From: Variovorax sp. J2L1-78
GTDB lineage: Bacteria > Pseudomonadota > Gammaproteobacteria > Burkholderiales > Burkholderiaceae_C
Length of the DNA: 64,000 bases
Assembly (NCBI RefSeq): GCF_030317205.1
Contig: NZ_JASZYB010000001.1
Location: 1,054,001 to 1,118,000 of the forward strand
Direction of reading: 5' to 3'
The position numbers and the translations under genes were made by a program. Of this stretch, positions 12,577 through 20,741 are shown in pieces (the first letter of the stretch is position 1; every line of letters begins with the position of its first letter). The notes beneath the pieces are model-generated. The model was not told the DNA's origin, searched no databases, and worked only from the letters and a program-made list of their open reading frames with translations.

Positions 12577-14082
12577 ATGGACGCCGTCCTCCTCGCCCTG
12601 CAGATGGTCGCCACGCCGACCGTGCTCGTCGTCATGCTGCTCTCGGGCATCTTCGGCATGTTCGTGGGCGCCGTGCCCGGCCTCACGGCCACCATGGCGA
12701 CCGCGCTGCTGGTGCCGATCACCTTCTTCCTGCCGCCCGTGCCCGCCGTCGCGGCGATCGTCACGGCCACGGCCATGGCGATCTTCGCGGGCGACATCCC
12801 GGGCGCGCTGCTGCGCATTCCGGGCACCCCGGCCTCGGCCGCCTACACCGACGAGTCGTACGCGATGACGCGCAAGGGCCAGGGCGAGACCGCGCTGGGC
12901 ATCGGCCTGGTGTTCTCGTGCATCGGTGGGCTGTTCGGCACGGTGGTCCTGATCGTCGCCGCGCCGGCCCTGGCCGAGGTCGCGATCAAGTTCAGCTCCT
13001 TCGAGTACTTCTGGCTCGTGCTGCTGGGCCTGAGTTGCGCGGTGTTCATCACCAGCGACACGCCGCTCAAGGGGCTGATCACGCTGTGCCTGGGCCTGCT
13101 GCTCGGCAGCGTCGGGCTGGAGAACCCGGCGGGCCATCCGCGCTTCACCTTCAACAGCCCCGACCTGCTGAGCGGCCTGAGCCTCATCCCCGCGATGATC
13201 GGCATGTTCGCCATCTCCGAACTGATCCGCTTCACGCTCGACACGTCGAAGGTGGCCGAGTTCAAGGCGCAGATCGGCTCGGTGTTCAAGGGCATGGGCG
13301 GGCTGATGCGCAAGTACCCGAAGCAGACGTTGCGCGGCAGCGTGCTGGGCACGGCGGTCGGCATCCTGCCCGGCGCGGGCGCCGACATCGCGGCCTGGAT
13401 GTCCTTCGCGATGAGCAAGAAGCTGTCGAAGGAGCCCGAGAAATTCGGCACCGGCCACCCCGAAGGCCTGGTGGAGGCCGGCGCCGCCAACAACAGCGCG
13501 CTGGCCGGTGCCTGGGTGCCGGCGCTGGTGTTCGGCATTCCGGGCGACTCGATCACCGCCATCGTGATCGGCGTGCTCTACATGAAGAACATGAACCCCG
13601 GCCCGATGATCTTCATGAACAACCCGCAGAACGTCTACGCGGTGTTCATCGTGTTCATCCTGGCCAACCTGCTGATGCTGCCGCTGGGCTGGGCCTGCAT
13701 CAAGGCGTCGGCGCGCATCCTGCGCATGCCGCGCAACGTGCTGATGCCGATCATCCTGGTGTTCTGCCTGGTGGGCGCCTTCGCCATCAACAACGCTTTG
13801 TTCGACCTGTGGATCCTGCTGGGCTTCGGCGTGGCCGCCTGGGTGCTCGAAGAGAACGGGTTCCCGGTCGCGCCGGCCATCCTCGGCATGCTGCTGGGCA
13901 AGATGCTCGAGGAGAATTTCATCACCTCGATGATCAAGTCCGACGGCAGCTGGCTCGCCTTCGTCGAGCGGCCGATCGCCGCCGGCCTGGCCATCTTCAC
14001 CCTGCTGCTGTGGGGCGGCTCGGGCTGGCTGGCCTGGCGCCGCCGCAAGCTGCGCCCGATCACCGATCCCGTCCCCGCATGA
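12577..14082 (+). CDS. tripartite tricarboxylate transporter permease TctA
   Basis: Large polytopic permease of 501 residues with about a dozen hydrophobic segments. The GAVPGLTATMATALL stretch near residue 30 and GILPGAGADIAAWMS near 262 are the two conserved glycine-rich TctA motifs. It forms the transport channel with the preceding TctB protein. Its stop overlaps the next gene's ATG (ATGA), so the downstream dehydrogenase is probably made with the transporter and acts on the imported compound. Confidence 0.93.
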   Translation: MDAVLLALQMVATPTVLVVMLLSGIFGMFVGAVPGLTATMATALLVPITFFLPPVPAVAAIVTATAMAIFAGDIPGALLRIPGTPASAAYTDESYAMTRKGQGETALGIGLVFSCIGGLFGTVVLIVAAPALAEVAIKFSSFEYFWLVLLGLSCAVFITSDTPLKGLITLCLGLLLGSVGLENPAGHPRFTFNSPDLLSGLSLIPAMIGMFAISELIRFTLDTSKVAEFKAQIGSVFKGMGGLMRKYPKQTLRGSVLGTAVGILPGAGADIAAWMSFAMSKKLSKEPEKFGTGHPEGLVEAGAANNSALAGAWVPALVFGIPGDSITAIVIGVLYMKNMNPGPMIFMNNPQNVYAVFIVFILANLLMLPLGWACIKASARILRMPRNVLMPIILVFCLVGAFAINNALFDLWILLGFGVAAWVLEENGFPVAPAILGMLLGKMLEENFITSMIKSDGSWLAFVERPIAAGLAIFTLLLWGGSGWLAWRRRKLRPITDPVPA

Positions 14083-15152
14083 CCGCTTCCGACGACTCCG
14101 CTTCCCTCTACGACGCCGACGCGCTGCGTCGCTTCGCCGCCGATCTGCTGCAGCGCGCCGGCCTCGCCGCGCCGATGGCCGCCTGCGTGGCCGACACGCT
14201 GGTCGACGGCGACCTGCTCGGCCACGACACCCACGGCCTGGCCCTGCTCGCGGGCTATGTGAAGGAGCTCGAGTCGGGCGGGATGGCGCGCGAGGGGGCA
14301 CCCGAGGTGCTGTCCGACCGGCCCGCCGCCGTGCTGTGGGACGGCCGTCGCCTGCCGGGGCCCTGGCTGGTGCACCAGGGCCTCGATCTGATGATTCCGC
14401 GTGCGCGCGAACTCGGCACCGCCTCGCTGGTCATCCGGCGCAGCCACCACATCGCCTGCCTGGCCGCGTACATGCTGCGCGCGCTCGACGAAGACCTGCT
14501 GATGCTGCTGGCCTGCTCCGACCCCAACACCGCGAGCGTCGCGCCCTTCGGCGGCACGCAGGCGGTCTTCACGCCCAACCCGCTGGCGATGGGTTTTCCT
14601 CTGACCGGCGGCGGCGTGATGGTCGACATCTCGGCCTCGATCACCACCAACGGCATGAGCAACCGCAAGCGCGCGGCCGGCGAGCGCTTCGCGCAGGACT
14701 GGTTGATCGATGCGCAAGGCCGGCCGACGAACGACCCGCAAACCCTGTTCGACCAGCCACCCGGCACGCTGCTGCCCGTCGGCGGACTGAGCCACGGCCA
14801 CAAGGGCTACGGGATGGCGCTGCTGGTCGAGACCTTGACCGCCGGGCTGGCCGGACACGGCCGGGCCGATCCGCCAGAGGGCTGGGGCGCGACGGTGCAC
14901 ATCACGCTGCACGACCTGCAGGCCTTCGGCGGCAAGGACGCCTTCATGCGCCAGATGGACCACGTGGCTGAACGCTGCCGCGACAACCAGCCCGTCGATG
15001 CCGGCAAGCCCGTGCGGTTGCCCGGTGAAGGCGGGTTGAAGCGCCGCACGGCGCAGGAGAAGGACGGCGTACGGCTGCACCCGTCGATCGCCGCCTCGCT
15101 CGCGACGGCAGAGGCGCGCTACGGCCTGCAGTTGACGCAGGCGCTTCGCTGA
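14079..15152 (+). CDS. malate/L-lactate/ureidoglycolate dehydrogenase family protein
   Basis: LDH2/MDH2-family oxidoreductase of 357 residues using NAD(P) on 2-hydroxy acids. Family landmarks are the GHDTHGLALL catalytic-His motif near residue 48, RRSHHIACLAAY near 124, and PNPLAMGFP with GHKGYGMALL further on. No signal peptide. It is translationally coupled to tctA, which suggests that the transporter imports a 2-hydroxy or sulfonated carboxylate oxidised here. The exact substrate cannot be read from sequence. Confidence 0.88.
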   Translation: MTASDDSASLYDADALRRFAADLLQRAGLAAPMAACVADTLVDGDLLGHDTHGLALLAGYVKELESGGMAREGAPEVLSDRPAAVLWDGRRLPGPWLVHQGLDLMIPRARELGTASLVIRRSHHIACLAAYMLRALDEDLLMLLACSDPNTASVAPFGGTQAVFTPNPLAMGFPLTGGGVMVDISASITTNGMSNRKRAAGERFAQDWLIDAQGRPTNDPQTLFDQPPGTLLPVGGLSHGHKGYGMALLVETLTAGLAGHGRADPPEGWGATVHITLHDLQAFGGKDAFMRQMDHVAERCRDNQPVDAGKPVRLPGEGGLKRRTAQEKDGVRLHPSIAASLATAEARYGLQLTQALR

Positions 15153-15162
15153 TCGAGGCGGG

Positions 15163-15513
15163 TCAGTCCTCGGCGTCCGCTTCGCCGTCGGCCGGGCCGT
15201 CGGAGGACGGGTCGACCACCTTGCGCTCCCCGCGCGGCCCGCGTTTGGCGGCCCTGGCGAGGATCTCGATGTAGAACTGGGTGCCCTCCGCCTTCACCAC
15301 CGCGTCGATCGACGCGGTGATCTCCGCGACATGAATGGCCTGGGCCGAATCCGCGTCTGCGCCGAAGCGGCAGTCGAAGGCCCAGTAGTCCATGTCCTTG
15401 GGCAGGTCGCGGCGCTTCTCGCGCTGGATGTACTTGCGGATCTCGTGCTTGACCGCTTCGAGGTGGCGGTCCGGGTGCTTGCCCTCGGGCCGCAGCTGAA
15501 ATGTTTTTCTCAT
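15163..15513 (-). CDS. DUF6172-like conserved protein
   Basis: A 116-residue protein of unknown function. The N-terminal part (RKTFQLRPEGKHPDRHLEAVKHEIRK, split here for length) matches my memory of a conserved proteobacterial family, now DUF6172. KREKRRDLP-like basic patches and WAFDCRFG follow, and the tail is acidic and likely disordered. No membrane or signal segment. It ends 10 bp from the preceding convergent gene and is divergent from the next small ORF. Confidence 0.75.
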   Translation of the reverse strand: MRKTFQLRPEGKHPDRHLEAVKHEIRKYIQREKRRDLPKDMDYWAFDCRFGADADSAQAIHVAEITASIDAVVKAEGTQFYIEILARAAKRGPRGERKVVDPSSDGPADGEADAED

Positions 15514-15570
15514 GGGTGATCCTAACTGCGTGTGTACAGTCGACGCTTCGACGGACAACGGGTGAACACA

Positions 15571-15798
15571 ATGGCGCGAGCGAACGACTGGGCAGGCAAG
15601 GTAATGGCGCTGGTGAATGGCGGCAACACGGCAGCCGCCATCGCGCAGATCAAGGTGGCGCCAAGCGTGAAGGACCTGAAGGCCCTTCAGACCATCATGA
15701 CCCTGTCGCGCCTCAGCGGGAAGTACCGCCAGGTCGATGCGGCGATCGCGGAGAACCTGGCGCTGTTGTCCGCGCCCCGGCTGCACCGCTCGCCCTGA
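15571..15798 (+). CDS. small hypothetical protein (75 aa)
   Basis: A 75-residue protein I do not recognise. It is Ala-rich and probably all-helical, with a VKDLKALQTIMTLSRLSGKYR core that looks amphipathic. I chose the ATG at 15571; a GTG at 15532 would add 13 residues. It sits between a divergent DUF6172-like gene and a convergent aminotransferase gene only 3 bp away, so it is its own transcription unit. Confidence 0.55.
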   Translation: MARANDWAGKVMALVNGGNTAAAIAQIKVAPSVKDLKALQTIMTLSRLSGKYRQVDAAIAENLALLSAPRLHRSP

Positions 15799-15801
15799 AC
15801 G

Positions 15802-16989
15802 TCAGAGCGCCTTGCCGAGGCGGGCGATGCCCTCCTCGATCTTCTCGACGTTCGCCGTCGCGAAGCTCAGGCGCAGCGTCGAGACATCCGGGTTGCTGGC
15901 GAAGAACGGCGCACCCGGCACGAAGGCCACGAGCTGCTCGATCGCCTTCTTGGCCAGCACGTTGGCATCGGCGATCTTGCCGTTCGCACCGGTGAGGCGC
16001 GCCCAGAAGAACAGGCCGCCGTTGGGCTGCGTGAACTCGATGGCATCGCCCAGTTCGCGCTTCAGGGCCGCGCCCATCGCCTTCGCGCGTTCGCCGTAGA
16101 CCTTGCGCACGTTGGCCAGCGTCGCGGGCATGCGGCCACTCTTGAGGTACTGCGCCGCGGTCGCCTGCGCGAAGGTGCTGGTGTGGGCGTCGCTGAACTG
16201 CTTGCACATCGTCGCCTTGGCCAGCAGCTCGGCCGGCGCGATCATCCAGCCGATGCGCAGGCCGGGGCTAAGCACCTTGCTCAGGCTGCCGCAGTGCGCG
16301 ATGAGCTCGCGGCTGCCGGGCACGGCCTGGCTCAGCGACAGGATCGATGGCGGGGGCGCCTCGCCAAAGTACAGGTCGCCGTAGGGGTCGTCTTCCACGA
16401 TCAGCGTCTGGTACTTCACCGCCATCGCCAGCACCTTCTTGCGGCGCTCGAGGCTGAGCATCGCGCCGCTCGGGTTGCCGAAGGTGGGGATGAGGTAGAC
16501 GAACTTGGGCTGGTGCTCGGCGATGAGCTTTTCCAGTTCGTCGGTCTTCACGCCGTCGGCGTCGACCGGCGCGCTGATGAGTTCGGCACCGTACAGGCGG
16601 AAGCACTGGATGGTCGCGAGGAAGGTCGGGCCTTCGACGATGACCTTGTCGCCGGGCGAGATCATGGTCTTGCCGAGCAGGTCGAGCGCCTGCTGGCTGC
16701 CGGTGGTGACGATCAGCCCATTCGGCGCGACGTCCACGCCCTTGGTCTTCATGAAGGCCGACAGTTGCGTGCGCAGCGGCTCGTAGCCTTCGGTCGCGCC
16801 GTACTGCAAGGCGCCGCCGGGCTCCTCGTTCAGTGCCTTGGCGCTGGCTTCCTTCAGGCCCTCGACGTCGAACATCGCGCTGTCCGGGAAGCCCCCGGCA
16901 AAGCTGATGATGCCGGGCGTGCCAAGCAGTTTGAAGAGTTCGCGGATGGCGGAGGTTTCGACGTTGTCGAGGCGGGAAGCGAATTGCAT
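15802..16989 (-). CDS. PLP-dependent aminotransferase (class I/II)
   Basis: Fold-type I aminotransferase of 395 residues, closest in style to the 2-aminoadipate/LysN and multiple-substrate group. Visible landmarks are ISFAGGFPD near residue 29, ALQYGATEGYEPLR, TTGSQQALDLL, PTFGNPSGAM, VEDDPYGDLYF, and the PLP lysine in GSLSKVLSPGLRIG. Unlike MocR regulators it has no N-terminal DNA-binding domain. It is divergent from hipB, and its promoter region carries the hip operator repeats, so HipB might also affect it. Confidence 0.88.
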   Translation of the reverse strand: MQFASRLDNVETSAIRELFKLLGTPGIISFAGGFPDSAMFDVEGLKEASAKALNEEPGGALQYGATEGYEPLRTQLSAFMKTKGVDVAPNGLIVTTGSQQALDLLGKTMISPGDKVIVEGPTFLATIQCFRLYGAELISAPVDADGVKTDELEKLIAEHQPKFVYLIPTFGNPSGAMLSLERRKKVLAMAVKYQTLIVEDDPYGDLYFGEAPPPSILSLSQAVPGSRELIAHCGSLSKVLSPGLRIGWMIAPAELLAKATMCKQFSDAHTSTFAQATAAQYLKSGRMPATLANVRKVYGERAKAMGAALKRELGDAIEFTQPNGGLFFWARLTGANGKIADANVLAKKAIEQLVAFVPGAPFFASNPDVSTLRLSFATANVEKIEEGIARLGKAL

Positions 16990-17049
16990 GGAGGTCTTTC
17001 TCTTTCTAGGCTGCCATTGTCCAGCGAAGTGCGAGCGCGCGCTGGCAGG

Positions 17050-17125
17050 TTTACTACTTCCGGATAGTCGATTGACTTTACTATTTTTCGATAGTAAATT
17101 CTCACAACCACTCCAAGGTAGTAAA
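17050..17125. promoter_or_regulatory. three hip operator-like units with 27-bp periodicity
   Basis: Unit 2 is a perfect inverted repeat: TTTACTAT (17077-17084), 6 nt, ATAGTAAA (17091-17098). Unit 1 is imperfect: TTTACTAC (17050-17057), 6 nt, ATAGTCGA (17064-17071). Unit 3 keeps mainly the right half, GTAGTAAA (17118-17125). The right halves start at 17064, 17091 and 17118, exactly 27 bp apart. They lie in the AT-rich gap between the aminotransferase and hipB, as expected for HipB autoregulation. The E. coli TATCC-N8-GGATA operator is not seen. Confidence 0.65.
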
Positions 17126-17129
17126 TCGC

Positions 17130-17390
17130 ATGCGATACCCGCTTGAAACGAGCCAGCAGCTCAGCGCTGTACTGAAAGCGCTGCGGCGATCTCGCCAGAT
17201 GACGCAGGCCGAACTCGGTGAACAGCTGGGCGTGAACCAAAAGCGCGTCGCGCGCATCGAGGCGGCGCCTGGTGTCACCAGCTTCGACCAGATTTCGCGT
17301 CTGGTCGCTCTCATGGGCTATCGTCTCGTGCTCGAAGCCCTGCCCTCCGGCGACGCGCCGACCGCCGCCAAGGACACCACATCATGGTGA
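17130..17390 (+). CDS. hipB: HipB-like antitoxin/repressor
   Basis: Small Cro/CI-type helix-turn-helix protein of 86 residues. The HTH is clear in MTQAELGEQLGVNQKRVARIE (about residues 24-44, one base helix longer than needed here), followed by a dimerisation strand MGYRLVLEALP. It overlaps the downstream hipA start by 7 nt, the classical antitoxin-first order. It probably represses its own promoter through the three repeats just upstream and neutralises HipA. Confidence 0.88.
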   Translation: MRYPLETSQQLSAVLKALRRSRQMTQAELGEQLGVNQKRVARIEAAPGVTSFDQISRLVALMGYRLVLEALPSGDAPTAAKDTTSW

Positions 17391-18745
17391 GCCGCTCCAA
17401 ACGCGGTCGCGGCCCGCGGCACCCACATCCGCTGGTGGTCTGGATCAATGGCCAGACGGTGGGGGAATGGAGCGTTCGCGAGGGCGAGCACCGCTTCCAG
17501 TACAGCGATGAATGGACCGCCTCGCCGGCCGTGCGCCGGCTCTCGCTGTCGCTGCCGATCACGCCCGGCAATGCGCCCTTGCGCGGCGCGGTGGTGCAGA
17601 ACTATTTCGACAATCTGCTGCCCGACAGCGATCCGATCCGCAAGCGCCTGCAGGGCAAGTTCGCGACGCAGAGCGCCGACGCCTTCGACCTGCTCGGCGC
17701 TATCGGCCGCGAATGCGTCGGTGCCGTGCAACTGCTGCAGCCAGGCATGCTGCCGACCGGCTTCGACCGCATCGAGGCGGAGGCGCTGGACGACGCAGGC
17801 GTGGAGCGCGCGATCAACGCGTCGCTCTCGACCGGCCGTGTGCTCGGCCAGCGAGACGACGGAGACTTCCGCATCTCGATCGCCGGCGCGCAGGAAAAGA
17901 CCGCGCTGCTGCAACGCGATGCCCGATGGTTCCGCCCGCAGGGCGCCACGCCCACCACCCACATCTTCAAATTGCCGCTCGGCCTGGTCGGCAACATGCA
18001 GGCCGACATGCATTCGTCGGTCGAGAACGAATGGCTGTGCTCGCGTATCTTGTCGGCCTTCGGCCTGCCGACCGCGCGCTGCGACATCACCACTTTCGGC
18101 GAACGCAAGGTGCTGGTGGTCGAGCGCTTCGATCGCGCGCTGCAGAACGCGGGCACCGACACCGAATGGATCGCCCGCCTGCCGCAGGAAGATTTCTGCC
18201 AGGCGCTCGGGGTGGCGGGTTCACAGAAGTACGAGACCGATGGCGGCCCGGGCATGCGCGAGATCCTGCGCGTGCTCGATGCGAGCAGCCACGCGGCGGC
18301 CGACAAGCTCGCTTTCGTCAAGGCGCAGATGGTGTTCTGGCTGCTCGCCGCGACCGACGGCCACGCCAAGAACTTCTCGATCTTCCTGGAGCGCGGCGGC
18401 GGCTACCGGCTCACCCCCTTCTACGACGTGCTGTCGGCCTGGCCCGTGATCGGCCACGGCGCCGCGCTCATCGCGCCGCAGAAAGCCAGGCTCGCGATGG
18501 CATTGCGCAGCAAGAGCGCGCACTGGGGCCTGGCCGATATCCAGGCGCGGCACTGGGACGGCGTGGCGAAGCTGGCGGGCCTGGGCGATGCGCGCGCACT
18601 GTGCGAAGAGCTCGCCGGGCAAGTGCCCGAGGTGCTGCGCAGCGTGCAGGCACAACTGCCGGCCGACTTCCCACCGGCGCTGGCCGGCGCCATCTTCGAA
18701 GGCATGTCACACACGGCCAAGCGCCTCGCATTCACCGGCGAATGA
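17384..18745 (+). CDS. hipA: HipA-family serine/threonine kinase toxin
   Basis: HipA of 453 residues, full length. In E. coli, HipA phosphorylates glutamyl-tRNA synthetase and induces growth arrest. The kinase residues are intact: Asp325 in TDGHAKNFS and Asp348 in FYDVLSAWP. ISIAGAQEKTALL keeps the autophosphorylated Ser (Ser165, equivalent to E. coli Ser150). An N-terminal HipA-N subdomain precedes it. No frameshift or missing residue is seen, so the toxin is probably active. Confidence 0.93.
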   Translation: MVSRSKRGRGPRHPHPLVVWINGQTVGEWSVREGEHRFQYSDEWTASPAVRRLSLSLPITPGNAPLRGAVVQNYFDNLLPDSDPIRKRLQGKFATQSADAFDLLGAIGRECVGAVQLLQPGMLPTGFDRIEAEALDDAGVERAINASLSTGRVLGQRDDGDFRISIAGAQEKTALLQRDARWFRPQGATPTTHIFKLPLGLVGNMQADMHSSVENEWLCSRILSAFGLPTARCDITTFGERKVLVVERFDRALQNAGTDTEWIARLPQEDFCQALGVAGSQKYETDGGPGMREILRVLDASSHAAADKLAFVKAQMVFWLLAATDGHAKNFSIFLERGGGYRLTPFYDVLSAWPVIGHGAALIAPQKARLAMALRSKSAHWGLADIQARHWDGVAKLAGLGDARALCEELAGQVPEVLRSVQAQLPADFPPALAGAIFEGMSHTAKRLAFTGE

Positions 18746-18761
18746 CCCAGCGAACGACCCC

Positions 18762-19406
18762 ATGAAAAAAGAGAACATCGCCGCCTTCTTCGCCACGCTG
18801 CAGGCGGCCAACCCCACGCCCGAGACCGAACTCGAATACACCACGCCCTTCGAGCTGCTGGCCGCGGTGCTGCTGTCGGCGCAGGCCACCGATGTCGGCG
18901 TCAACAAGGCAACGCGCAAGCTCTACCCGGTCGCCAACACGCCGCAGGCCATCCTCGACCTGGGGGTGGAAGGGCTCGAGGGCTACATCAAGACCATCGG
19001 CCTCTACCGCAGCAAGGCCAAGCACCTGATCGAGGCCTGCCGCATGCTCGTCGAACTGCACGGCGGCGAGGTGCCGCGCACGCGGGCCGAGCTGGAGGCG
19101 CTGCCGGGCGTGGGCCGCAAGACGGCCAACGTGGTGCTCAACGTCGCCTTCGGCGAACCGACCATGGCGGTCGACACGCACATCTTCCGCGTCGGCAATC
19201 GCACCGGGCTGGCGCCGGGCAAGACGCCGCTCGACGTGGAGCTGAAGCTCGAGAAGCGCGTGCCGCCCGAATACCGGCTGCACGCCCACCACTGGCTCAT
19301 CCTGCACGGCCGCTACATCTGCGTGGCGCGCAAGCCGAAGTGCTGGGAATGCGCAGTGGCGCCGTACTGCGACTACAGGCCGAAGACGCCGGCGCCAAAA
19401 AGCTGA
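18762..19406 (+). CDS. nth: endonuclease III
   Basis: Nth of 214 residues, the normal size: a DNA glycosylase/AP lyase for oxidised pyrimidines. The helix-hairpin-helix LPGVGRKTANVV carries the catalytic Lys, and VDTHIFRV the catalytic Asp. The four cluster cysteines at the C-terminus follow C-X6-C-X2-C-X5-C, as in all [4Fe-4S] Nth proteins. It starts 16 nt after hipA on the same strand and may be read through from it. It ends 4 bp from the convergent cobC gene. Confidence 0.95.
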   Translation: MKKENIAAFFATLQAANPTPETELEYTTPFELLAAVLLSAQATDVGVNKATRKLYPVANTPQAILDLGVEGLEGYIKTIGLYRSKAKHLIEACRMLVELHGGEVPRTRAELEALPGVGRKTANVVLNVAFGEPTMAVDTHIFRVGNRTGLAPGKTPLDVELKLEKRVPPEYRLHAHHWLILHGRYICVARKPKCWECAVAPYCDYRPKTPAPKS

Positions 19407-19410
19407 TCGC

Positions 19411-19965
19411 TCAGACCTCGACCGTCACCCACTCGCCGAAGCCGATCGGCCGGCGCGGCCATGCACCGGCATCCGCGGGGCAGCGCACGCCCTGCTGCAA
19501 CAGCGTCACCGCGCGCATCACCCCCGCGTGGGTGACCCACAGCGCATCGCGGCGCGACGCGCGCCAGGCGTCCCAGGCCTCGCCGACCCGCCCCATGAAG
19601 AGGCGCGTGCTTTCGCCGTGCGTGCCGGCGCGCGCCTCGGCAAAGTCGCTCATCCAGGCGTCGAAGTCGGCGCGGGCGATGCGGTCCCAGGGCTGGCCTT
19701 CCCAGGCGCCGAAGTCCATCTCGGCTAGGCGTGGGTCGATCGTGGCTTGCGACAGTGTCGGTCGCTGGTCGGCAATGGCGCGGGCCAGCGTCGCACAACG
19801 CTGCAACGGCGAGCTGTACAAGACGATGTCCACCGGCAGCAGCGGCGCGATGGTCGCAGCCACGGCTTGTGTGGCCTCGGCCACGCAGCTTAGATCGGTG
19901 CGGCCGTAGCAAAGACCCGCAGGCGCATCGACCGGCGCATGCCGCAGCAGCCAGAGCGTGCTCAC
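19411..19965 (-). CDS. cobC: alpha-ribazole phosphatase-like histidine phosphatase
   Basis: Histidine phosphatase superfamily protein of 184 residues. The phospho-His motif appears as LLRHAPV (RHA rather than RHG), GLCYGRTDL follows as in CobC proteins, and the second His is in VTHAGVMR. In cobalamin synthesis it dephosphorylates alpha-ribazole phosphate or adenosylcobalamin phosphate. It starts with GTG overlapping the cobS stop by 4 nt, which ties it to this cobalamin cluster. Confidence 0.88.
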   Translation of the reverse strand: MSTLWLLRHAPVDAPAGLCYGRTDLSCVAEATQAVAATIAPLLPVDIVLYSSPLQRCATLARAIADQRPTLSQATIDPRLAEMDFGAWEGQPWDRIARADFDAWMSDFAEARAGTHGESTRLFMGRVGEAWDAWRASRRDALWVTHAGVMRAVTLLQQGVRCPADAGAWPRRPIGFGEWVTVEV

Positions 19966-20741
19966 AACCGGGCCGCCAGCGCGAGGTAGATCGCCAACTC
20001 GCTCAACTGCTGCGTGGCGCCGAGCCCGTCGCCGGTGAAGCCACCGAGCCGGCGGCGCAGCAGGCGCACCATGAAGAGCGCGACCAGCGCGCCCGCGACC
20101 ACGGCCGCCGCGCCGTTCACGATGCCGCCCGCGACCACCAGGAGCGCCGCGGCCGGTAGCGACCACAGCACGGCCACGACGACGGCGGTACCGCTCACCG
20201 CATCGGCCATCGGCTTGGACTTGCCGCCCTCGCCGCCGACATAGGGCGACGCGCGCATCACGGCCAGCGGTGCGAGCCGGGACAGCACATGCGCCGCCAG
20301 CAGCGCCGCGCAGGCGACGAAGGCGCCCTGCCCGGCCAGCGCCGCCAACAACGCGACCTTGAGCCCCAGCGCCAGCACCACGGCGATGGCGCCGAAGGCG
20401 CCGATGCGCGAGTCCTTCATGATCTCCAGGGCGCGCTCGCGGGTCGATGCACCGCCCAGGCCGTCGGCCACGTCGGCCAGGCCGTCTTCATGGAAGGCGC
20501 CGGTGACAAGCACGGTCACCACGGTACAGAGCACGGCGGCGACCAACGGTGGCCACAGCGAGAGCGCACCTGCCAGTGCCAGTGCACCGATGGCGCCGAC
20601 GACCCAGCCGACCGCCGGGAAGTGCGCGGCGCTCGCACGCAACATCGCCGGGCTGTAGCCGACCCACTGTGCGAGCCGGCCGGTGACGGGGATGCGGGTG
20701 AAGAACTGCAGCGCCAGCAGGAAATGCCGAACGCCGTTCAT
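19962..20741 (-). CDS. cobS: adenosylcobinamide-GDP ribazoletransferase (cobalamin synthase)
   Basis: Membrane enzyme of 259 residues joining adenosylcobinamide-GDP and alpha-ribazole (phosphate). N-terminal FLLALQFFTRIPV is the family hallmark, GAFHEDGLADVADGLGG carries the metal-binding acidic motif near residue 85, and KDSRIGAFG follows. Several hydrophobic helices span the rest. It overlaps cobT and cobC by 4 nt on either side. This is the CobS/CobV synthase, not the AAA+ chelatase subunit of the same name. Confidence 0.95.
   Translation of the reverse strand: MNGVRHFLLALQFFTRIPVTGRLAQWVGYSPAMLRASAAHFPAVGWVVGAIGALALAGALSLWPPLVAAVLCTVVTVLVTGAFHEDGLADVADGLGGASTRERALEIMKDSRIGAFGAIAVVLALGLKVALLAALAGQGAFVACAALLAAHVLSRLAPLAVMRASPYVGGEGGKSKPMADAVSGTAVVVAVLWSLPAAALLVVAGGIVNGAAAVVAGALVALFMVRLLRRRLGGFTGDGLGATQQLSELAIYLALAARL

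Noticed and set aside
17050..17125. E. coli-style HipB operators (TATCC-N8-GGATA)
   Set aside because: That spaced pair is not present; the repeats found use TTTACTAT and ATAGTAAA halves with a 6-nt spacer.
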